The notes under the pieces: generated by a model | What the model was told of the DNA's origin: nothing | The model's database searches: none | Seen by the model: only the letters and a program-made list of their open reading frames with translations | Position numbers and translations under genes: made by a program | Assembly (NCBI GenBank): GCA_036389715.1 | Contig: DASVWH010000023.1 | Location: 1-15,975 of the forward strand | Direction of reading: 5' to 3' | DNA length: 15,975 nucleotides | Origin: DASVWH01 sp036389715 | Lineage (GTDB): Bacteria > Acidobacteriota > Blastocatellia > Pyrinomonadales > Pyrinomonadaceae | Shown: in pieces, positions 5,648 through 14,194 of the stretch | How positions within the stretch are numbered: the stretch's first letter is position 1 | Layout of the letters: each line of letters starts with the position of its first letter

Positions 5648-5670
5648 GAGCGGGCAGAGCCCGTCTCTTT
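5648..5670 (+). terminator. Weak terminator-like hairpin after radA
   Basis: GAGCGGGC (5648-5655) pairs with GCCCG plus CTC (5659-5667, one bulged T) around an AGA loop, followed by only three T. It lies 20 bases after the radA stop. The short T run argues for a processing or pausing hairpin rather than a full terminator. Downstream, 5692-5712 contains three consecutive GTTCGGC-like heptads. Confidence 0.3.
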
Positions 5671-5721
5671 GCTTCACCATCCAGCGTTACCGTTCGGCGC
5701 TCGGCGTTCATACTTTATCTT

Positions 5722-6414
5722 ATGGCTGGTCAGGGCTACAGGGGATTCGCGGAGCGCGTGGCGCTCGTCACGGGCGGGGCGCAAGGCATCGGGCGGGCCG
5801 TCGCTTTGCAGCTTGCGCTGGAGGGCGCGTATGTCGTCGTCAGCTACGCGAGCGCGGAGGCCGGGGCGGAGACTGTAGTCAAAGAGCTGCGCGAGCTGGG
5901 AACACTGGCCCATTCAATCGAGGCTGATGCTTCACGCGCGGAGGGCGTCGGCCGCATCTTCGCGGAGGTCGAAGCGCTCTACGGACGCCTGGATATGCTG
6001 GTCAACTATGCGAGGCTGACGCGCGCGGCCGCGCCGCTCGAAGAGTTGACGGAAGAAGCCTGGAACGAGGCCGTGAATGCCGGTCTCAAGAGCGCTTTTC
6101 TCTGTTCGCAGGCGGCCGTGCGCCTGATGCGCCAGCGGCCCTCGCCGTCAATAGTCCAACTCGCCCCGCAGGCCGCGGCCGGAGGGGCCGAAGAGAGCGT
6201 TCAGCTGGCCGTCGCAGAGGCCGGGATGATCGGTTTGACCGGCGCTCTGGCGCGCGAGCTGTCGCCGCGTATTCGCGTTAATTGTGTGACGGTCAGTCCG
6301 CAGGCTCAACCGGATGAAGCGGCCCGCGCCTGCGTCTATCTGCTTTCGCCCGAAGCGCGCTCGATCACCGGGCAGGTGCTGACTGTCGGCGCTCGTTTGC
6401 CCTTAAGTGCCTGA
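5722..6414 (+). CDS. Short-chain dehydrogenase-like protein lacking the catalytic residues
   Basis: A 230-residue Rossmann protein related to FabG-type SDRs. The dinucleotide-binding motif TGGAQGIG (17-24) is intact and the order of strands and helices is normal. The active site is not. The NNAG motif reads NYAR (95-98). The catalytic serine position (after IVQL, about residue 148) is Ala-Pro. Where YxxxK is expected, before GLTGALAREL, the sequence is LAVAE, so Tyr becomes Leu162 and Lys becomes Glu166. The substrate loop between VNCVTVSP and the closing ITGQVLTVGA is about 30 residues shorter than usual. The frame is otherwise clean with no stops, so it looks like a maintained pseudoenzyme, perhaps a nucleotide-binding or scaffold protein. 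It lies between radA and yacL. There is no Shine-Dalgarno; a T-rich stretch precedes the ATG. Confidence 0.88.
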   Translation: MAGQGYRGFAERVALVTGGAQGIGRAVALQLALEGAYVVVSYASAEAGAETVVKELRELGTLAHSIEADASRAEGVGRIFAEVEALYGRLDMLVNYARLTRAAAPLEELTEEAWNEAVNAGLKSAFLCSQAAVRLMRQRPSPSIVQLAPQAAAGGAEESVQLAVAEAGMIGLTGALARELSPRIRVNCVTVSPQAQPDEAARACVYLLSPEARSITGQVLTVGARLPLSA

Positions 6415-6504
6415 AAGCTCAGGGCCTGCCGGTCGTCTCGCCTTCGGCCGGGTCACGGAAATTTCACTTCCTTCAATCATTTGGCACAGTCTCAAAAGGA
6501 TTTC

Positions 6505-6534
6505 GTGACGCGCGCCTTGATGGCGTGCTAAGAT
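6505..6534 (+). promoter_or_regulatory. Possible promoter for yacL, nearly leaderless
   Basis: GTGACG (6505-6510) and TAAGAT (6529-6534) are 18 bases apart, and TGC before the hexamer gives an extended -10 look (TGCTAAGAT). Transcription would begin only about 2-4 bases before the ATG at 6544, which would make the message almost leaderless and would fit the absence of a Shine-Dalgarno. Weak consensus evidence. Confidence 0.25.
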
Positions 6535-6543
6535 GCAGCCACC

Positions 6544-7689
<1,146 letters not shown>

Positions 7690-7695
<6 letters not shown>

Positions 7696-7771
7696 AGAGA
7701 TTTAATCGTTGATTCATTGAAAATGACTAAATGAATCGATGAATCAATCATTAAATCTCTTTTCTTCATCC
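7690..7771. repeat. Hairpin filling the whole yacL-ispD gap
   Basis: GGATGAA (7690-7696) pairs with TTCATCC (7765-7771), GAGATTTAAT (7697-7706) with ATTAAATCTC (7750-7759), and TTGATTCAT (7709-7717) with ATGAATCAA (7739-7747). That is 26 bp, broken by a 5-base bulge and a 2-base mismatch, with a 21-base loop. The arm begins in the last codons of yacL and ends one base before the ispD ATG. It differs in sequence from the heptad elements at 4134 and 11393 but has the same architecture and position. It is AT-rich, unlike its surroundings. Confidence 0.85.
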
Positions 7772-7772
7772 T

Positions 7773-8465
7773 ATGAACGTTGCGATCATCGCCGCCGCCG
7801 GGCAGGGCAAGCGGCTCGGGGGGAAGCGGGCCAAGCAGTTCCTTGAGCTGGCGGGCGTTCCCGTCATCATTCACACGCTCAGGCGCTTTGAGCAGTGTGC
7901 GGCCATACAGGAGATCGTGCTGGTCCTGCCTGCCGAGGACGCGGGCGGTTTTCTTTCGCTGGCGGGCAAGTACGGGCTCGGCAAGCTCTCGCACGTCATC
8001 CCGGGCGGGGCGACTCGCGCCGCATCCGTTCGCCGCGGCTTGCAGGCGATTCGCGCCGCTACCGCGGGCATCGTGGCCGTTCACGACGGCGTTCGCCCGT
8101 TCGTCACGCCCGGCGAAATCACTCGCACGGTCCGCGCCGCCGAGCAGAGCGGGGCCGCCATCCTCACCGCTCCGGCTGTAGATACTATCAAGGAAGTGCG
8201 CGACAATTTAGTCGCGCGGACGCTTGAGCGCGAGCGCGTGCGCCATGCCTTGACGCCGCAGTGCTTTCGCTACGAGTTGCTGCGCCGCGCCTTTGAGCAG
8301 CCGCCGCAGCTCGTTGACGCGGCCACCGACGAAAGCTCTCTCGTCGAAGCCCTCGGCGCACCCGTCTCAATCGTTGACGGCAGCACACGGAACATCAAGA
8401 TCACGCGCCCGGAAGACATCGCGCTGGCCGAAATACTGATGAAAACTGCGGAGTCTGAAGCCTAA
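7773..8465 (+). CDS. ispD: 2-C-methyl-D-erythritol 4-phosphate cytidylyltransferase
   Basis: Third step of the MEP isoprenoid pathway: transfers CMP from CTP to MEP, giving CDP-ME. The 230-residue protein has the nucleotidyltransferase start IIAAAGQGKRLGG (5-17) followed by KRAKQF (18-23), which supplies the CTP-binding Arg14 and Lys21. It also has GGATRAASVRRGL (78-90), the metal and CTP motif HDGVRPFV (104-111), TDESSLVEALG, and the closing NIKITRPEDIALAE. The length matches the family. No Shine-Dalgarno is present; the ATG abuts the hairpin stem at 7690-7771, which could limit ribosome access. ispF follows 76 bases later, so two MEP-pathway genes are paired. Confidence 0.97.
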   Translation: MNVAIIAAAGQGKRLGGKRAKQFLELAGVPVIIHTLRRFEQCAAIQEIVLVLPAEDAGGFLSLAGKYGLGKLSHVIPGGATRAASVRRGLQAIRAATAGIVAVHDGVRPFVTPGEITRTVRAAEQSGAAILTAPAVDTIKEVRDNLVARTLERERVRHALTPQCFRYELLRRAFEQPPQLVDAATDESSLVEALGAPVSIVDGSTRNIKITRPEDIALAEILMKTAESEA

Positions 8466-8541
8466 AGGGCGGAGTCTCGGGAAGGACTTTTCCGCTGGCT
8501 GCGCTCTTCGCGCTTCAAGACTTCCGGCCCGTAAGACTTTT

Positions 8542-9018
8542 ATGTACAGAGTAGGGATCGGACACGACACGCATCGCCTGACGGCCGGGCGACCGCTGAT
8601 TCTGGGCGGCGCGCGAATCGAGTCCGAGCAGGGCGCTGAAGGCCATTCCGATGCCGACGCGCTCGCGCATGCAGTGGCCGACGCCATTCTGGGCGCGATG
8701 TGCGAGGGCGACTTAGGCGTCCATTTCCCTGACCGCGACCCGCGCTGGAAGGACGCAGACAGCCTGGACCTCCTGGCGCGCGTCATGTGGCTGGCGGGCG
8801 AGCGCGGCCTGCACGTCGTTAATCTGGATGCGACAGTGATGCTGGAGAGACCGAGGCTGCGCCCTTACGTCGAAGAGATGCGCGCGAACCTGGCCGGGGT
8901 GCTCAACGTCAACGTCGGGTGCGTGAGCGTGAAGGCGAAGACGGGCGAGGGGCTCGACGCGGTCGGGCGCGGAGAGGCCGTGATGGTCCAGGCAGTGATC
9001 TTGCTGGCGAGCGGTTGA
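8542..9018 (+). CDS. ispF: 2-C-methyl-D-erythritol 2,4-cyclodiphosphate synthase
   Basis: Fifth step of the MEP pathway: cyclises CDP-ME 2-phosphate to MEcPP with loss of CMP; a trimer with a divalent metal site. The 158-residue protein begins MYRVGIGHDTHRL with metal ligands Asp9 and His11, and has His43 in ALAHAVADAILGA. It also has the signature GHSDADALAHA (34-44), the flexible-loop HFPDRDPRWKDADS (61-74), and the C-terminal VSVKAKTGEGLDAVGRGEA typical of the CMP-binding part. Length is normal. No Shine-Dalgarno; CTTTT directly precedes the ATG. Its stop codon overlaps the ribosome-binding site of deoA, so the two are likely co-transcribed and translationally coupled. Confidence 0.97.
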   Translation: MYRVGIGHDTHRLTAGRPLILGGARIESEQGAEGHSDADALAHAVADAILGAMCEGDLGVHFPDRDPRWKDADSLDLLARVMWLAGERGLHVVNLDATVMLERPRLRPYVEEMRANLAGVLNVNVGCVSVKAKTGEGLDAVGRGEAVMVQAVILLASG

Positions 9019-9022
9019 GGGG
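9017..9022 (+). promoter_or_regulatory. Ribosome-binding site that sets the TTG start of deoA
   Basis: GAGGGG overlaps the last two bases of the ispF TGA and lies 7 bases before TTG at 9030. Family N-termini begin just before the conserved DVIRKKRDGG, which supports this TTG rather than an upstream start inside ispF. A GTG at 9045 is a weaker alternative. Confidence 0.6.
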
Positions 9023-9029
9023 AAACGGT

Positions 9030-10349
9030 TTGAGACCGCAGGACGTGATACGCAAAAAGCGGGACGGCGGCAGCCTCTCGACCGAAGAGATAGCATTCTT
9101 TGTCGAAGGCGTAGCGCGCGGCGGCGTGGAGGATTACCAGGCCGGGGCGCTCCTGATGGCCATCTGGCTCAACGGAATGAACACCGCCGAGACGGCCGCG
9201 CTGACCGACGCGATGCTTCATTCGGGCGAAACCCTGGACTTTTCCGACATCCCGCAGCCGAAGGTGGACAAGCATTCGACGGGCGGCGTCGGCGATAAAA
9301 CGTCGCTCATCCTCGCGCCGCTGGTGGCGGCCTGCGGCGCTTGCGTGCCGATGATCTCGGGGCGGGGCCTCGGCCATACGGGCGGCACTCTCGACAAGCT
9401 CGAATCCATCCCGGGGTATCGCGTCAATCTCTCGCTCTCCGAATTCCGGGCGGTGCTGGGGCGAGTCGGCTTCGCCATGATGGGCCAGACCGCCGAGATT
9501 GCGCCCGCCGACAAAAAGCTCTACGCGCTCAGGGATGCGACCGCGACCGTCGAGGCGATTCCGTTAATCGTCGCTTCCATTATGTCTAAGAAGCTGGCCG
9601 CCGGGCTCGGCGCGCTGGTGCTCGACGTGAAGACGGGCAGCGGCGCTTTCATGCGCGATGAGGGGCGTGCCAGGGAGTTGGCAGAGGCGCTGGTTGCGAC
9701 GGGGAATTCCTGCGGCGTGCGAACCGAGGCGCTCTTGACGGACATGAGCCAGCCGCTCGGCCACACGGTGGGCCACGCCATCGAAGTCCGCGAGTGCATC
9801 TGGATTCTGCGCAACGAGACGGATGAGAGGGCGCGTCCCGTGCTCGAACTGTCTCTGGAGCTGGCGGCGCGGATGGCGGCCCTCTCCGGCCTGGAATCAT
9901 CGCTCGACGCGGCGCGCGCTCGTGTGCTCCGCGAGCTGGAATCGGGCGCTGCGCTCGAACGCTTTCGCGCCAACGTTGAGGCGCAGGGCGGCGACCCGCG
10001 CATCTGCGACGACCCGGCGCGTCTTCTTCCTTTGACACCGCACGAGGTTAAGGTAGAATCCCCGCGCACTGGATTTGTCACCGGAATCGAGGCGGACGAG
10101 ATCGGCCACGCGGTCGCCACCATCGGCGGCGGGCGCATACGGATTGACGATGCCATTGACCCTGCGGTCGGATTTGCTGCGGAAGCGAAGATTGGCGAGC
10201 GGGTCACGGCAGGTCAAACACTCGGGCTGCTCTACTGCCGGGATCGCGCAGCGGCCGAGAGCGCCCTGGCGCGCATCCGCTCCGCCTACGCCATCGGTGA
10301 CGAGCCGACATCCGCCCCCACACTCATTAAGGAAGTAATCACAGCATGA
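9030..10349 (+). CDS. deoA: Thymidine / pyrimidine-nucleoside phosphorylase
   Basis: Splits thymidine, deoxyuridine or uridine with phosphate into a base and (deoxy)ribose 1-phosphate. From the TTG start the protein is 439 residues, the usual family length. It has DVIRKKRDGG at the N-terminus and the family signature KHSTGGVGDKTS (81-92) with the phosphate-binding His82. LYALRDATATVE follows with Arg168, then SIMSKK with Ser183 and Lys187; these match E. coli R171, S186 and K190 as recalled. A C-terminal domain ends with GQTLGLLYCRD. It follows ispF directly and overlaps the BMP-family gene by ATGA, so it is the first gene of the nucleoside uptake and salvage module. Whether it prefers thymidine only (deoA) or both pyrimidine nucleosides (pdp) cannot be told from the sequence. 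Confidence 0.93.
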   Translation: MRPQDVIRKKRDGGSLSTEEIAFFVEGVARGGVEDYQAGALLMAIWLNGMNTAETAALTDAMLHSGETLDFSDIPQPKVDKHSTGGVGDKTSLILAPLVAACGACVPMISGRGLGHTGGTLDKLESIPGYRVNLSLSEFRAVLGRVGFAMMGQTAEIAPADKKLYALRDATATVEAIPLIVASIMSKKLAAGLGALVLDVKTGSGAFMRDEGRARELAEALVATGNSCGVRTEALLTDMSQPLGHTVGHAIEVRECIWILRNETDERARPVLELSLELAARMAALSGLESSLDAARARVLRELESGAALERFRANVEAQGGDPRICDDPARLLPLTPHEVKVESPRTGFVTGIEADEIGHAVATIGGGRIRIDDAIDPAVGFAAEAKIGERVTAGQTLGLLYCRDRAAAESALARIRSAYAIGDEPTSAPTLIKEVITA

Positions 10350-11389
10350 AGTCTTTTCGTCTTTCGGCGTCTCTCACTGTTCTCTGCCTGCTCGTGCTGG
10401 TCCTGGCCGGGCCTGCGTGCCGGACAACTACGGACGCGGCCGATGATAGATCGAAAGTCCGCGTCGGCATCGTCTTCGACATCGGCGGCAAGGACGACCG
10501 CTCGTTCAACGCCGCGGCCTGGGAGGGCGTCAAGCGGGCCGCGAAGGATTTCCCGATTATCCTGCGCGACGTGGAGCCGGGCAATCCGACCTCCATCGAA
10601 CCGGCGATGCGCGCCTTCGCCGAGCGCGGCTACGATTTAATCATCGGCATCGGCTTTGCCCAGGCCCCGATCATGGAGGTCGTCGCCAAAGATTACCCGA
10701 ACGTCCAGTTCGCCATCGTTGACGGCGTCAGCCAGTTGCCCAACGTCGCCTCGCTCGTCTTCAAAGAGCATCAAGGCTCTTATCTGGTCGGGATGATCGC
10801 GGCGCGGGCCTCGCGGACGGGCGTGATAGGATTCCTCGGCGGCATGGACATCCCGCTGATTCACCGCTTCGAGACCGGCTACGAAGAGGGCGCGCGCGCC
10901 GTCAACCCGGACATACGCGTCGTGGCCAATTACGTCGGCGTGACGGACGCGGCCTGGAATAATCCGGGGAAGGGCAAGGAGCTGGCGCTGTCGCAGATTG
11001 GCAGGGGCGCGGACGTGATTTTCACGGCGGCGGGCAATTCCGGCCTCGGCGCGTTCGACGCCGTCGAGCAGGCCGGGAAAAGGGACGGACGCGCCGAGCG
11101 GTTTGTCATCGGCGTTGACTCGAACCAGAACGGCGTCAAGCCCGGCTTCGTCCTGACCAGCATGGTCAAGCGCGTGGACAATGCCGTTTACCAGATCGTC
11201 AAAGACCGCGTCGCGGGCACCTTTCAACCCGGCTTTCACGTCTACGGCCTGGAGACGGACGGCGTGGCTTACGCGATGGACCAGCACAACCAGGCGCTGA
11301 TTTCGCCCGAAGTGCTCAAGGAAGTTGACGAAGCCAAGCAGAAGATTATCAACGGGCAGATTACCGTCACCGACGCGATGGCCAAATAA
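10346..11389 (+). CDS. BMP-family nucleoside-binding lipoprotein of an ABC transporter
   Basis: Periplasmic substrate-binding component of the BmpA/PnrA type, which captures purine and pyrimidine nucleosides. The 347-residue protein has a basic start, a hydrophobic signal segment (about 8-22) and a lipobox-like LAGPAC with Cys25; Pro at -2 is slightly unusual, so the lipid anchor is probable. The mature part has the family start VRVGIVFDIGGKDDRSFN (38-55). It also has IGIGFAQ, the HQGSYLVGMIAA segment, GFLGGMDIPLIHRFETGY, and VDSNQN near the C-terminal lobe. It overlaps deoA by ATGA, implying coupling. It is followed by a 34-bp hairpin before the ATPase gene, which could keep binding protein in excess over transporter. 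Confidence 0.93.
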   Translation: MKSFRLSASLTVLCLLVLVLAGPACRTTTDAADDRSKVRVGIVFDIGGKDDRSFNAAAWEGVKRAAKDFPIILRDVEPGNPTSIEPAMRAFAERGYDLIIGIGFAQAPIMEVVAKDYPNVQFAIVDGVSQLPNVASLVFKEHQGSYLVGMIAARASRTGVIGFLGGMDIPLIHRFETGYEEGARAVNPDIRVVANYVGVTDAAWNNPGKGKELALSQIGRGADVIFTAAGNSGLGAFDAVEQAGKRDGRAERFVIGVDSNQNGVKPGFVLTSMVKRVDNAVYQIVKDRVAGTFQPGFHVYGLETDGVAYAMDQHNQALISPEVLKEVDEAKQKIINGQITVTDAMAK

Positions 11390-11392
11390 AAT

Positions 11393-11477
11393 AAGAAGTG
11401 ATGAGTAATGAGCGATGAGTGATGAGTTAAAGACGGCCGCTCGCTCATCACTCATCGCTCATTACTCATTACTTCTT
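11393..11477. repeat. Heptad-based hairpin element, copy 2
   Basis: The left arm (11393-11426) pairs with 11444-11477 over 34 bp with a single G-T pair and a 17-base loop. The arms consist of (A/T/C)GATGAG-type heptads. The loop holds TTAAAGACGGCCG, sharing its core with copy 1 at 4134-4226. It starts four bases after the BMP gene stop and ends 17 bases before the ATPase ATG. There is no T run right at the stem end, so it may be a stabilising or processing hairpin rather than a terminator; CTTTTT occurs 13 bases later. Confidence 0.88.
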
Positions 11478-11494
11478 AACTCATCACACTTTTT

Positions 11495-13003
11495 ATGCTT
11501 GAACTAAGAAACATCACCAAGCGGTTCGGCGACGTACTGGCCAACGACGGCGTGAATCTCAACGTCCGCGCGGGCGCGATTCACGCGATTGTCGGCGAGA
11601 ACGGCGCGGGCAAATCCACCGTCATGCGAATCGCTTACGGTTTCTACACGGCGGACGACGGCGAGATAGTGGTTGACGGAGAGCCGCGCCGGATTCAGAC
11701 GCCGCACGATGCCATCGCGCTCGGCATCGGGATGGTTCACCAGCACTTCATGCTGGTCGAGACGATGACTGTGGCCGAGAACATCATCCTCGGCGCTGAG
11801 ACGGGCGGCGCGGCCTCGCTCAACCTGACGCAGGCCGCGAAAGAGATTCGCGCGCTCTCCGAAGAGTTCAAGCTCTCGGTTGACCCGAACGCGACGGTCG
11901 GCACTCTCTCCGTCGGCCAGCAACAGCGCGTCGAGCTGCTCAAGGCATTGTATCGCCGTGCGCGACTGCTGATTCTCGACGAGCCGACGGCCGTCCTGAC
12001 GCCGCAGGAGGTCGAGGAGTTCTTCGCCATCCTGCGCGGAATGCGCGAGCAGGGCAAGACCATCATCATCATCACGCACAAGCTCTCCGAAGTGCTGGCC
12101 ATTTCGGACGACGTGACTGTGATGCGCGACGGCAAAGTGGTCGGCGAGCTGAAGACGCGCGAGACGAACGCCGCCAAGCTGGCGCGGCTGATGGTCGGCC
12201 GCGATGTCTTGCTGCGCATCGAGAAACCGGAAATGCAGGTCGGCGAGACGGTCCTCGGCATTCGTGACCTGAGCATCACGGGCAGGGACGGCGCGCGGCG
12301 TCTCGACGGCGTGACGTTCGACGTGCGCGCGGGCGAGATCGTCGGCATCGCGGGCGTCGAGGGCAACGGCCAGACCGAGTTGATAGAGTCCCTGGCCGGG
12401 CTCGTTGCCGCGTCGAACACCGGCGGCGCGGTCGAGTTTATGGGACGCGACATTACGCGCAGCAGCGCACGCGCACGCAAGGAGATGGGCATCGCGCACA
12501 TCCCCGAAGACAGGCACAGGCGCGGGCTGCTGCTCGATTTCGACCTCGCGGAAAATTCGATTCTCGGCGTCCATTATCGGCAACCGGCGGTTTCGAGCGG
12601 CATCTTTCTCAACGATGCGGGGACTCGCCAGCGCGCCGAGCAGATTATCAAAGACTTCGACGTGCGCCCGGCTAACCCGGACCTCGCCGCGCGCAGCCTC
12701 TCGGGCGGCAACCAGCAAAAGCTCATCATCGGACGCGAGTTCGATCTTGGCCCGAAGCTCCTGCTCGTCGCACAGCCGACGCGCGGCGTGGACATCGGCG
12801 CTATCGAGTTCATTCACCGCAAGCTGGTGGCCTTGCGCGATGCGGGCTGCGCCGTGCTGCTCGTCTCGGCGGAACTAGAAGAGGTGACGGCGCTGGCCGA
12901 CCGCCTGCTCATCATTCACCAGGGCCGGATCGTCGGCGAGGTTGACCCGCAGACGGCGACGACGGAAGAGATCGGATTGCTGATGACCGGAGGCCGAAAA
13001 TAG
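11495..13003 (+). CDS. ABC transporter ATPase, double NBD, nucleoside (NupA-like)
   Basis: Powers import through the two permeases downstream. The 502-residue protein carries two fused nucleotide-binding domains, as in the ribose and BMP-type uptake families. NBD1 is complete: Walker A GENGAGKST (34-42), Q-loop HQHFML with Gln83, signature LSVGQQQRV (138-146), Walker B LLILDEP (158-164) and switch His195. NBD2 is degenerate in the way usual for this family. GVEGNGQTE replaces the Walker A lysine; the signature LSGGNQQK is intact; the Walker B region reads LLLVAQPTRGVDIG. The start MLELRNITKRFG is standard. No Shine-Dalgarno; five T precede the ATG. The stop codon TAG touches the ATG of the next gene. 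The partner set resembles BmpA-NupA-NupB-NupC. Confidence 0.95.
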   Translation: MLELRNITKRFGDVLANDGVNLNVRAGAIHAIVGENGAGKSTVMRIAYGFYTADDGEIVVDGEPRRIQTPHDAIALGIGMVHQHFMLVETMTVAENIILGAETGGAASLNLTQAAKEIRALSEEFKLSVDPNATVGTLSVGQQQRVELLKALYRRARLLILDEPTAVLTPQEVEEFFAILRGMREQGKTIIIITHKLSEVLAISDDVTVMRDGKVVGELKTRETNAAKLARLMVGRDVLLRIEKPEMQVGETVLGIRDLSITGRDGARRLDGVTFDVRAGEIVGIAGVEGNGQTELIESLAGLVAASNTGGAVEFMGRDITRSSARARKEMGIAHIPEDRHRRGLLLDFDLAENSILGVHYRQPAVSSGIFLNDAGTRQRAEQIIKDFDVRPANPDLAARSLSGGNQQKLIIGREFDLGPKLLLVAQPTRGVDIGAIEFIHRKLVALRDAGCAVLLVSAELEEVTALADRLLIIHQGRIVGEVDPQTATTEEIGLLMTGGRK

Positions 13004-14122
13004 ATGAAATATTTTCGACAGCTACTGTTCCCTCTGATTGCCGTCATCGCAGCTTTTATCGTGGGCGGAATCTTCATCCTGCTGGTCGGCGATAATCCGC
13101 TGAGCGTTTACGGGCTGCTCATCGGCAGCGCGCTCTCATGGCCGGACGGCATCGGCTACACCCTCTTTTATGCGACGCCGCTGATTTTTACGGGGCTGGC
13201 CGTGGCGGTCGCCTTCCGCTGCGGCCTGCTCAACATCGGGGCTGAAGGGCAACTCTACGTCGCGGCATTTGCCGCCGCCTGGATAGGCATCAAGTTCGGC
13301 GGCGTGCTCATCAGCACACCTGGCGGTGATGTCGTCAGCTCTCCCCTGGCAAATCTACCGGCGCTCGTGCTGGTTCCGCTGTGCTGCCTGGCGGCGATTC
13401 TGATGGGCGCGGCCTGGGGCGCGATTCCGGGTTACCTGAAGGCGAAGTTCGGCTCGCATGAAGTCATCAACACGATCATGCTGAACTTCATCGCGGTCGC
13501 GCTGGTCAGCTATTTTACGCAGTATCATTACAAAGTGCCGGGCGACCCGCTGCTGCAAACCGCGGCCATCGGCGCGAACGCCCACATCCCGCGCCTCGGC
13601 AGCCTGATTCCGGGGCTGCCCTCGCGCATCCCGCTCAACTTCGCTTTTATCCTGGCGCTGGTGGCCTGCGCGCTCGTCTACATCTTTCTCTGGCGGACGA
13701 AGTGGGGCTACGAGATTCGCGCGACGGGTGCGAATCCGTCGGCCGCCGAATACGGCGGGATTTCCGTCAGGAAGCAGATCATCCTGGCGATGGCCGTCTC
13801 GGGCGGTCTGGCCGGGATGGTCGGCATCAACGAGGTGCTCGGTTATCGCTATCGCTACTACGACGGCTTTTCCGATAACTACGGCTTTACAGGCATCGCG
13901 GTCGCGCTGCTCGGGCGCAATCATCCGGTCGGAGTGTTGCTGGCGGCGCTGCTCTTCGCCGTCTTGCAGCGCGGCGGCATTCCCGTAGACGCTTTCACCG
14001 AGCACGTCTCGAAGGACATCGTGCAGGTGCTGCAAGCCATCATCATTCTCTTCGTCGCGGCGGAAGCCCTCTTTTACGGCCCGTTCGGCAGGTTCGGCTT
14101 ATTGAAAAGATCGAAAGTATGA
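13004..14122 (+). CDS. ABC transporter permease, nucleoside (NupB-like)
   Basis: One of two different membrane subunits forming the channel. The 372-residue protein is strongly hydrophobic with about ten membrane segments, the first at about 8-30 (LFPLIAVIAAFIVGGIFILL). Family hallmarks are NIGAEGQLYVAAF in the early half, a cytoplasmic coupling-loop segment GYEIRATGANPSAAEYGGI, and FTGIAVALLGRNHPVG with LQRGG near the C-terminus. It begins immediately after the ATPase stop; GGAGG inside the end of the ATPase gene lies about ten bases before the ATG, so translation is coupled. It is the longer of the permease pair, as is usual for the NupB/YufP type. Confidence 0.94.
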   Translation: MKYFRQLLFPLIAVIAAFIVGGIFILLVGDNPLSVYGLLIGSALSWPDGIGYTLFYATPLIFTGLAVAVAFRCGLLNIGAEGQLYVAAFAAAWIGIKFGGVLISTPGGDVVSSPLANLPALVLVPLCCLAAILMGAAWGAIPGYLKAKFGSHEVINTIMLNFIAVALVSYFTQYHYKVPGDPLLQTAAIGANAHIPRLGSLIPGLPSRIPLNFAFILALVACALVYIFLWRTKWGYEIRATGANPSAAEYGGISVRKQIILAMAVSGGLAGMVGINEVLGYRYRYYDGFSDNYGFTGIAVALLGRNHPVGVLLAALLFAVLQRGGIPVDAFTEHVSKDIVQVLQAIIILFVAAEALFYGPFGRFGLLKRSKV

Positions 14123-14136
14123 GAAGGCCAGCGGCC

Positions 14137-14163
14137 CTCGACCGCCCTCGATTTGGCGTCGAG
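14137..14163 (+). other. Intercistronic hairpin between the permease genes
   Basis: CTCGAC (14137-14142) and GCC (14144-14146) pair with GGC (14155-14157) and GTCGAG (14158-14163), giving 9 bp with one bulged C and an 8-base loop. It sits in the 72-base gap between the permease genes. A smaller GGCC-AGC-GGCC repeat precedes it. There is no T run. It could tune RNA stability; the role is inferred. Confidence 0.5.
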
Positions 14164-14194
14164 TTGTCCCGCTTGATGGCGGAGAGTTGAGCTT

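Noticed and set aside
8919..9029. N-terminal extension of DeoA inside ispF
   Set aside because: It is an out-of-frame shadow of ispF, rich in Arg and Gly. The TTG at 9030 has a ribosome-binding site and fits family length.
12400..12800. Loss of Walker A lysine and altered Walker B in the second NBD as a sign of decay
   Set aside because: This degeneracy is usual for the second domain of sugar and nucleoside (BMP-type) ATPases.
11504..12817. 437-codon open frame antisense to the ABC ATPase gene
   Set aside because: Long antisense frames are common in GC-rich genes. It lacks recognisable domains, while the + strand product is a clear ABC ATPase.
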